Positions 56,599 to 64,000 of a stretch of 64,000 nt of DNA are shown piece after piece. The stretch is taken from positions 1 to 64,000 of the forward strand of contig JAVTVY010039164.1 of the NCBI GenBank assembly GCA_036873755.1, given 5' to 3'. Origin of the DNA: Hanleya hanleyi (taxonomy: Eukaryota > Mollusca > Polyplacophora > Lepidopleurida > Hanleyidae). The notes below the pieces were generated by a model. That model was not told the DNA's origin, did no database searches, and worked only from the letters and a program-made list of their open reading frames with translations. Numbering within the stretch: position 1 is the first letter of the stretch; every line of letters starts with the position of its first letter. Position numbers and translations under genes: made by a program.

Positions 56599-57473
56599 TG
56601 TCACGATGTTAATTATTAAATATCATGAAGATGTATTCAGGTTTTATGGTATTTAGAATGGTGTCAGTAGCTACAATCGTATAAGATCATAATCATTCAT
56701 AACTTCATCCACGAATTTGTCACCCCTTAATAACTCATTGATGTCCCCCTCCACCTTAATAAATTTTGTTCATCATTCGGACTCTACTCGCGTCGAAGTG
56801 TAGACGCGTTATTCAACACGCGTGCGGTAGCGCTCGCGAGTTATGCTAATGTTGACACTGGGTCTCTCGAGTTATGCTGATATGTGCGTGACTGACGACT
56901 ACCGGACTGTGGTATGTTGTAATTGTATTTAAATATTGAAATAGTGGTTTAGTGATATTCTAAACTGTGGTCGGTGTCCGCGAGAGGTATTATAATTTTA
57001 GTTGCGACTACCGTTAGACTGTTGCGTAACTTCTGTAATAAATACCGGTACCTGGAAGGACTCGACGCATTGACGTCTATCCGCTCGGCCAATCTTCACG
57101 ATTGTTTATCCTTCCAGGTAAGGTTGAAGCCTTTTTACTTATATTGTAATGAGATTCTCGGTTTCACACTTTGAATTGTTCGACTAAGAGTAAATTGGAC
57201 TTAAAATATGATGAATATGTGGTTAGCGTAACAGCCGTAAATATTATTGTTTTATATGGCATTGACGTCTATCCGCTCGGTCAATCTTCACGATTGTCTG
57301 TATCCTTTCAGAATAACTGAGGTCTTCACGGCCTACGTGTAAACAGTCGGAGCGATGTGTGTAATGCCAATACGAGGATACCTGACTGATTAAATTATTA
57401 TTACTGAAGCATATTCAAACTGTCTTTGCCTTTTCGTTTTCCGGTCCACCGATTGTATAACTAGTCCGTGACA
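56599..57473 (+). repeat. 3' LTR of element B
   Basis: 875 bp from TGTCACG to CGTGACA. It is the uninterrupted version and shows where the retroelement landed in the 5' LTR. It carries a 54-bp segment bounded by TGTCA repeats that the 5' LTR lacks. Confidence 0.92.
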
Positions 57474-58290
57474 CATTGATATCATTGGCCCATTGAACAC
57501 AACACCAGAAGGATATAAATATCAACTTCTTATTGCTGATAGTTGCAGCAAATGGCCTGAATGCTTTCCCATGAAAACACAAGAAGCCACAGAAGTACCT
57601 TCTTGTTTGTATAGAGAAATTCTCACGTGGTATGGTACTCCAAGGACCTTGGTGAGCGAGAGAGCAAAATTAATGTAAAAATTTGTTGCAGCACTATCTG
57701 AACTGTTTCAAGTAAAGCGCAACTACACAAGCTCTTGCGATCCTCAAAGTAATTCTTCCTGTGAGAGAAGGGATCAGTTTATTAAGCATATTGCAATGAC
57801 AAACACACTGACTGGGCAGATAAAATCCCAGGAATCATGATGGCTTATCGTATCTTCCCTTCACAGTCAACACAAATATCTCCATTCAAAATGCTAATTG
57901 GAAGAGAAAGGCCCTAATCACAAGGCCCATTTATCAAATGTCCTGGAAAATTTAGCGATTTGTCGAAAAATAGCGGAGGGAAATCAGAAACGAGCATAAC
58001 AAAAATCGAAGAAACAGTATGACAGAATATCCAAAGTGCCATCTTTTGAACCAGCACAGAACGTTTGGTTATATTGCTCTGAAAGAACAAAAGGGCTGTC
58101 TCCAAAACTCAGCAAAAAGTGGTTAGGGCCTTACTACATTGTCCTCGTGGGCCCAAAATTTACCTACAAAATCAGGAGATGTTCAGATAACAGGGAGGTC
58201 AAATCCGGGATTCAAGAAAATCGTTTAAAGAAATACCGAACCATGAGCCAGAAGAACTTGTGAATAACCAGCTTAGTCCAAAATGAAATA
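57474..58290 (+). pseudogene. Ty3/Gypsy element A, integrase continued
   Basis: After the CATT duplication the reading frame of A continues with DIIGPLNTTPEGYKYQLLIA and DSCSKWPECFPMKTQEA (first catalytic Asp at DIIG). REILTWYGTPRTLVSERAKL follows, where the second Asp position is lost (VSERA in place of SDRG-like). QSNSSCERR at about 57738-57770 holds the Glu block. A C-terminal GPY-like part has LSKKWLGPYYIVLVGPKFTY and ends with RLKKYRTMS near 58250. Stops break the middle. Confidence 0.82.
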
Positions 58291-58329
58291 GATGATGAAG
58301 CCACTTCTACAACAGAGTTGAACAAATGG

Positions 58330-61310
58330 ATCTTTGCTAAAACATTGGCGTCTCATATCTCTCCTAAATGTTGATTACAAATTACCCTCTTTCTGCATTG
58401 CAAATCGAATATAAAAAGTACCGCCTACCATCATCAGTGAAACACAAAAAGGCTTCACAAAAGGCATGTTAAAAGGCGAAATTACAAGACATATATGATG
58501 TAATGCAGTGTACAGAAGAAAATCAAATACCTGGACTACTATTCCTAGTCGACTTTGAAAAGGCTTTTGACAGTTTCGACTGGGGATTTATGCACAATGC
58601 GCTGCGATCTTTCGGTTTCGGTGAAACACTTTGCGGTTGGATCAAGCTATTTCAATATTACTCGAAAAGCTGCGAAATAAATAACGGTTTTACATCCCCT
58701 TTTTCGAACTTGAGAGCGGCTGTCGCCAGAGCGCCCTTGTATCTCATATCTATTTATAGTAGTCGCTGAGCTGTTAGCCATATCAATTAAAAAAGATTAA
58801 AGGTATAACTTTTAAAAACAATGAGATTAAAGTCTTGCAATATGCTGACGACACTACGTTGCTGCTGGATGGTTCGAAAGACTCCTTGAGACGAGCTGTG
58901 GGCCTTGTGGAGGACTTTTCGTCACTTTCGGGTCTTCGTTTGAAAGTTGACAAATCAACAGCTCATTGAATTGGAAGCAGTAAAGGTCACAAAATTAAAC
59001 TCTGTCCACACTTCCGAATTAACTGGGGCCCAGGCAGATTCTGTTTATTGGGCATAGTAGTTAACCCAGATCTGGAATTTATGACTGACCTAAATTATCA
59101 CTGAAAACTTAATAACATTAGAAAACTATTAGTGTATCGGTGGAACCTGACCCCAATCAGGAAAATAACTGTGACATAAACCTTTGCCCTACCACTATCA
59201 ACTCATTTGTTTTCCGCATTATCCAATCCCTCCGAAGCTTTTCAGAAGGAATTGGAAAAGATGTTCTTTGAGTTCATCTGGGGAAGAGGTCCCGACAGGA
59301 TTAAAGAACTCTTATAAACAGTCAAGAAGAGGGTGGTTTAAATATGATCCATATACCGTCTTTTATTAACTCCATGAGGATTCAGTGGGTTAATAGATCT
59401 CTAGAATTTTCAGAGTTTCACTCCAATCTAATAGATGATATAATCCCCATCCTGGGATGAAAGGTCTGGGACTTGAACAAATATGGTCTAGCAGACATAA
59501 CAAGCTCCATCAAAAACTATTTCTGGAAGGATGTCATCGCTGCATGGTTCGAATGTACGAAATGTGAAACGTTCAATAACCAGTCAATAGCAGGAGGATT
59601 ACTTTACAATTACGCTCCCTTATCTGCATGTATGTAAGTGGAGCAATGCTGGCGCAGTAACGGTGAAAGATTGTCAACAGTAGTTACAATTTCTTAATTT
59701 CAGGAAAAATATCATATCCAAGAAAAAAAATTCTTAGCATACTAAGCTACCATTCAGAACATTCCATATGACCAAGGAAATGATATCCCTTGTGAAATTC
59801 AAAATAATCATTTGGCCGGAAAAAAAACTTATTTCAAAAATACGAAATCAAGCCTATTGTAAATTTGTGTACAGACTGCTGGTTAAAAATGCACAAGTGC
59901 CAGCGCATAATAGCCAAACTAAATGGAAACTGAACTTGAACATCACAATCGAAAACAACCTTGACTGGAAATTTATCTGTCAGAATGCACTTACGATATC
60001 TTCTGAAACAAAGATGAATTTTTTTCAATGCAAAATCAACCTCCATGTGCTAGAAACTAACTCGCTCTAGTGTAAATGGGGGAAAGCTCAATCTGATAAA
60101 CGTAGCTTTTGTGGGAAGGAACAGGAAACAATTACAATCGTCTGGTCCGTCATTCATAATTCAGCCGTCGTCCATTAGAGAATATCCGCGTCCATAATCC
60201 AAAGACCTATTCCATATAACAGTTTTAGCACCAAATTCAAAAAGACAATCATAGTATATATAAACATAGGCTTGTTTCCTGCAAGAGAAGCGGTCAACAG
60301 TTTTCAATGATGCCGGCAGGACATCATGATGTTCCAAAAATATCAAATCCGTATCGCTGATCAGTATTCTTAATCCATAATATTCGTTGTAAATTCGTCA
60401 TCTAAAGAATGATGTATCTCAGTCACGCTTTGATTGTGACTGTTCATATGAGTACCATGAGGATCTTGAAGTACATGGGTTCATTAGAATAACTCATCTC
60501 TTTTGGAATTGTGAATATTCCAAGCAGCTGTGGACACGTTTCCAGATCTGCGTTATCGAATCAAAAATTCATGATCAATTTAACCTATACCAGGAGCACG
60601 TACTTCTGGGATATAAAAAGTAAGTCGCTAAAAAAGTACTACTAAATAATTTAATTGTATTGACTAAAAACTGTATCCATTCTTACCGAACTCGGAGAAG
60701 GCCGCCATCTTTCGATTTGCTTAAGGACTATATTTATAATGCGAGGAATAAAGAGAAGAGGATAGCAGCAAAAAAATATCAATATTACAGCCTTCAAAAC
60801 GAAGTGGGGTCTCCTGGCAGTTTCCGTCGATTAAGGCCCTTTCTGACCGAAATGTTGTATTTGTGGCATGAAATACGAAAACATACCGAAACTGTTATAT
60901 AAGGGATGTATGCAATGTTTCAGCTGGTATTTAGCTCTTTCTTCGCATAGCTCTAATCTCTATCTTATCTACTATAATTCGTCGACAGGATTCTCAAATT
61001 TTCTTGCAAGATTTTCTTTCCTCTTTTTTTGATTACTAATCTTTACTTAATCGTAGTATGGCAAAATTTAAATATTTTCGTAACACAAGAATAAGAAAAT
61101 CATAATTTCCAAGATATATCGTTATATATTATATACCTGCTTATACATACTGTAATAAAAAATTTCAATCCATATATATATATATTGCCAGCAAGTTCGT
61201 GTAACTACAATGCGTGTAAATATAGTGTGATCGAGTACAATATGTATTGTTATTTTCAATGTAAACTCTGTACCATTGTCATGTGTGAATAAATTCTACT
61301 ACGAAAAAAG
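58330..61310 (+). pseudogene. L1/Tx1-like LINE, 5'-truncated, RT to 3' end
   Basis: Fragments in order are HWRLISLLNVDYK (58352), then IPGLLFLVDFEKAFDSFDW (58530, first catalytic Asp), a damaged motif B (GCRQSALVS), LQYADDTTLLLDGSKDSLRR (58838, YADD kept), LSGLRLKVDKSTAH, NPSEAFQKELEKMFFEFIWG (59224), GGLNMIHIPSFINSMRIQWV and a distal region to KEQETI at 60120. This is then split by a retroelement tail and resumes with RITHLFWNCEYSKQLW and a C-terminal basic segment to 60902. The A-rich 3' end is near 61310. Motif wording is that of L1/Tx1-group RTs. Stops and frameshifts are frequent. Confidence 0.8.
60133..60487 (-). mobile_element. GIPMGTN/YIDD retroelement 3' fragment inside the LINE
   Basis: On the minus strand it contains only the 3' terminal region, from ATGAACCCATGTACTTCAAG to the end at GACGATTGTAAT. 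It splits the LINE codons between KEQETI and ITHLFW; ATTA at both junctions may be the target duplication. The copy is close in sequence to those at 22.9 and 49.6 kb. Confidence 0.88.
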
Positions 61311-62170
61311 AGAATCCAAAACTAACAAACCAAGGTTTAGACAGCCAAGAAATTAAGCCAGACAAAATAGTACAAAAAGGGGTTGCCAAAAGAACATAAA
61401 ATAAAAGCAAATGCGTCTAAACGTTACCAATAAAAAATGTGATACAGAGTAAAATGGACAGAAAAAAAACTAGGAGTTCCACATGGGTGCATGACGATGT
61501 ACTACCTGAGAACATGCGTCGCAATATCATGCCGATAAAACATTGTCTGGCAAGAAGAGGCGCAAACCTTTATCCGAAAATAAGTTTTTCATGAGGAAAT
61601 CTGAACAAACTGACTCACTTCGATCCGAGTTAACAAAAGTCGCAGTGTCCAAACAACAATCCATGATAGATATTAAAATTGATATTGATCGAACACCCCA
61701 GAACCAAATCCATTACTTAATTGTACATGTACGACAAGTGATTTATAACACAGAACAAGTGCTGGATAATCAAAAATACCTCTGTCGAGGCAATAGGGTA
61801 TGGGAGTCTAGCCATGGTAGCTCTATACGGACGAGATTGAATCCAAGGAGTACGGTAGCGTGTGTATGCAACACGGGGATGTGGAGCTAAACTTAAAACA
61901 GTTTGATGTATTCTAAAATATGGTGTGAAGATACTTTGTGGGATTCGGTAGATTTTCAGATTGACAACTAGTGAATCGCAAAAACAACAAATCTTAACGT
62001 TTTATTCACATGAACATTATAATACTGGGAAAACCACACATCAGACATTAGTTGACGAACATGATCAACAGATAGACTACGATCTTTCCATATATGCATC
62101 TTTTATGTAATAGTCAGCCAGCCAAACACACGAAATAGCACTTTCGATGGCATTTCTTTGTTAGAAGCTG
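61311..62170. other. no recognised gene
   Basis: A 115-codon open frame at 61543-61890 begins KKRRKPLSENKFFMRKSEQT in a basic context but matches no family I know. No other features are visible. Confidence 0.4.
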
Positions 62171-62243
62171 GCATGCTGATAGCAAAATACGAGCGTAGCG
62201 TGCAAGATCTATGGCGTTACGTTTCGTAACTTGTGTCTAATTC
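62171..62243 (+). mobile_element. 73-bp internal fragment of the GIPMGTN/YIDD family
   Basis: GCATGCTGATAGCAAAATAC through GTTACGTTTCGTAACTTGTG equals the end of the RT frame (MLIAKYERSVQDLWRYVS) and its stop. Neither the 5' part nor the 3' terminus is present. Confidence 0.8.
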
Positions 62244-62827
62244 ACATTAGGTTAATAAAAACCAGGTCATACATGTAGCCCCTGAAAAATAATACCATAG
62301 AACGTTTTGACATATCGTTGATGGAGACAAGAACGTAAGGATTCCCAGTATCGGAGAGGGCTATACTCATTTAGCTACGGTGCCCATACTATAAGACGGT
62401 ATGGCGTCTGCTTTCAAATGAAAATATCCCTCTGAAATATTTGGTTCATGTATTGGATTTCTGTAACAAATTTAAGATGATCTTTCGATCCGACCTGGGG
62501 GGATACTAGATACTAGAAAATATCGGGGTGTTATCATATTTTTTTAATTCAGCAATTCACACTAAACACATCTCATTTTTAGAAATACTAATAAATAATG
62601 TATAATAATCTAACAGATCGAATACGCGAGACCTCTCCTCTCTCAGGCCTTTTTCTGCAATTAAGGTCCGATATGTTTCGTAGGAGCCAGGTGTCCAGGT
62701 GCATTTTGCAGGGGCACTTTTGCATGCTCTTGCTTTTCAGGCAGATCTGCTATGTAACAGTCACAGAGGCACCTGTGTTAACAGAGTATACAACAACCAC
62801 GCCGACAGGCGCATGCCCGTTCGGTAC

Positions 62828-63111
62828 TATAAGCTAACGATTATGAGCAGTTTTCTTTATTTATATAGTTACAGGTTACTGGAATTTGAGGATTAATTTA
62901 ATGTAGAAATTAGTGTGCATTATGTAAACTTAGATTTGTTTTTTTACCGGCACGGTTGGATGCAGGAGGATTTTATGGTGATCCTTCTACACGGTAAATA
63001 AAGTATGCACTGAAAACGGAAATGCACATACATGTGACGTGGACTTGTGTGTAACTGCATTTATTGAGTGTCACTCCGGTTAAATGCTAGCTCCCCTAAA
63101 TAAGCCACTGT
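62828..63111 (+). repeat. 290-bp dispersed repeat, candidate LTR of element A, copy 2
   Basis: This is the second copy of 45601-45889. If these are LTRs, element A with its nested insertions spans 45.6-63.1 kb. The alternative is a solo repeat lying 18 bp from the second MFS first exon. Confidence 0.5.
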
Positions 63112-63128
63112 AATAGTAATATACATAC

Positions 63129-63270
63129 CTTCAGTTTGAGTGAAGTTTAATATATCCTTCAATGGAACAGCGTAGACGTTGAAATTATTGGTAATGCAAT
63201 CGAAACTGCAACACAGCAAACTTAACACAAACCCAGCTACTCTCATCGATTGCCGTAAACGCTTCGACAT
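63129..63270 (-). CDS. second MFS transporter first exon (paralogue)
   Basis: On the minus strand an ATG opens MSKRLRQSMRVAGFVLSLLC, helix 1, then NVYAVPLKDILNFTQTE, and stops at the donor GAAG/GTATGT in phase 1. The boundary and phase are the same as in exon 1 at 11044-11176. Differences in the first 25 residues and conservation of the PLK.ILNFTQTE block indicate a true paralogue under constraint. No partner exon 2 or 3 is visible on the minus strand of this window; the intron would have to be longer than the rest of the window, or the gene is a remnant. Confidence 0.65.
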
Positions 63271-63937
63271 TCTACTCTCCAGATATTCTGCACATTTACT
63301 ATATCGTCTGAAAGTCGAGCTTATCAGTCAACGAAATTCAGCGTACGGTTGAGTGCTGTTGCAATTGAACTGGAAACAAATTCACTAAGATCGTTCAGAG
63401 AAGTCAATACACATGCACAGGAAGTTTACAGGCACATGTATCTATTCAGTCTGAATCTGTCTGCCTGCATCAAATTATGAATATCGCGTAAACCATTAGT
63501 AAGAGTTTACAGCTGATTATTAACGGTATTACAGCAATGTACAGATTTGTATACTATGAATTGCGATAAGTGGTAATATGTGATACCGTTGTGTTGTATT
63601 TAGGGACAAGTGCCATCCTCTTCACCAAGCAATACAATCAGTCCAACACATGTAATATAAACAGTATTATGTGTTTTACAGTAATTATTTCGATAAACTG
63701 GCTGGAACAGTCACACTCTGGGTAAACCAAAATGGTAAATCAGGGGAATACCATCTAGACGTAACGCTATGAAAACTTCTTGCGAAGTGTTCGCCGATAT
63801 TCTACGAGATCCCAGAATAAGCCAGTCACGACCATTTCTACCTGTTCTAAAAATCAGAAGTACCACATATTAGTTTCACATAAGGTAGAATGAATGAAAC
63901 TCCGAAGATTTAAGTCAGTTTGATATATATACTCTAT
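63271..63937. other. no recognised gene
   Basis: This would be the promoter side of the minus-strand exon. No TATA box or other clear element is apparent, and it does not resemble the region upstream of 11044. Confidence 0.4.
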
Positions 63938-63966
63938 ATTTCGGAACTTATTCTGCCATCATCAGG
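63938..63966 (-). other. hammerhead-like core motif at the window edge
   Basis: The minus strand reads CCTGATGAT, a short imperfect stem, then CCGAAATAT. It has the same CTGANGAT..CGAAATAT pattern as 28550-28592. It may mark the end of a retroelement that continues outside the window. Confidence 0.3.
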
Positions 63967-64000
63967 AAATACATCCGAATTCAACAAGGCATACATTTTG

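Larger units (their letters stand above)
48984..57473 (+). mobile_element. Ty3/Gypsy LTR retrotransposon B, nested in A
   Basis: Two LTRs begin TGTCACGATG (48984 and 56599) and end TGACA (50844 and 57473), with 5-bp inverted tips TGTCA/TGACA. The host sequence CATT is duplicated at 48980-48983 and 57474-57477. Internally there are a primer-binding site, a leader of about 1.1 kb, gag, a reduced pol and a purine tract. LTRs differ at roughly 2 percent of compared positions plus indels, so the insertion is fairly young. Internal deletions, frameshifts and a catalytic substitution make it inactive. Confidence 0.93.

Noticed and set aside
61543..61890. 115-codon basic frame
   Set aside because: It resembles no family I know and has no flanking splice or promoter signals. 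Noted only as an open frame.

Overview
The window is repeat-rich animal nuclear DNA, most likely from a mollusc and probably a gastropod. Coding signal is sparse. One multi-exon host gene has GT..AG introns. Most of the rest is the debris of many retroelement and DNA-transposon families. Short tails ending in a GCGTTAAACC-type motif plus CATTCACTC runs, and a tRNA-like repeat with a GGTTCGATCC box, are patterns I associate with molluscan genomes. This assignment is inference; no host marker gene settles the species. Nothing looks bacterial: there are no operons, rRNAs or CRISPR arrays.

Left part (1-11 kb): a 153-bp satellite, a 47-bp minisatellite, a decayed LINE reverse transcriptase (RT), and a 5'-truncated LINE on the minus strand lying between two apparently identical 600-bp direct repeats. 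Next come a hairpin-rich repeat family, a decayed gag fragment, and a LINE C-terminus inserted into a 51-bp repeat with a 5-bp target duplication.

Host gene (11.0-20.8 kb, plus strand): three exons encode a 12-helix major facilitator of the nodulin-like/NFD4-MCH1 type. Splice phases agree only if one surplus base in exon 2 is discounted, so the gene is a very young pseudogene, a mutant allele, or carries a sequence error. Its introns hold a large palindromic foldback element, a TA-flanked MITE, a LINE tail and several Penelope-like fragments. A second, divergent first exon of the same family lies on the minus strand at 63.1-63.3 kb.

Middle (21-45 kb): many copies of one RT family (GIPMGTN...YIDD type, probably Penelope-like, mostly 5'-truncated), a separate Penelope-like 3' fragment with a GIY-YIG endonuclease, LINE endonuclease and ORF1 fragments, and several MITEs. 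Three decayed coding regions are less ordinary: a small inverted-repeat unit carrying a tyrosine-recombinase-like N-terminal domain (34.2-34.6 kb), a nuclease-like family with an HEEADTR motif (34.9-35.6 kb), and a protein-primed-type family B DNA polymerase (36.3-38.2 kb).

Right part (45.6-61.3 kb): a nested stack. Ty3/Gypsy element A is split inside its integrase by Gypsy element B (48,984-57,473, target duplication CATT). The 5' LTR of B is itself split by a Penelope-like copy. Downstream, an L1/Tx1-like LINE is split by another Penelope-like 3' fragment. All of these elements carry frameshifts, stops or deletions and look non-autonomous. They do not work together as a pathway; the layout records successive insertions around one transporter gene.
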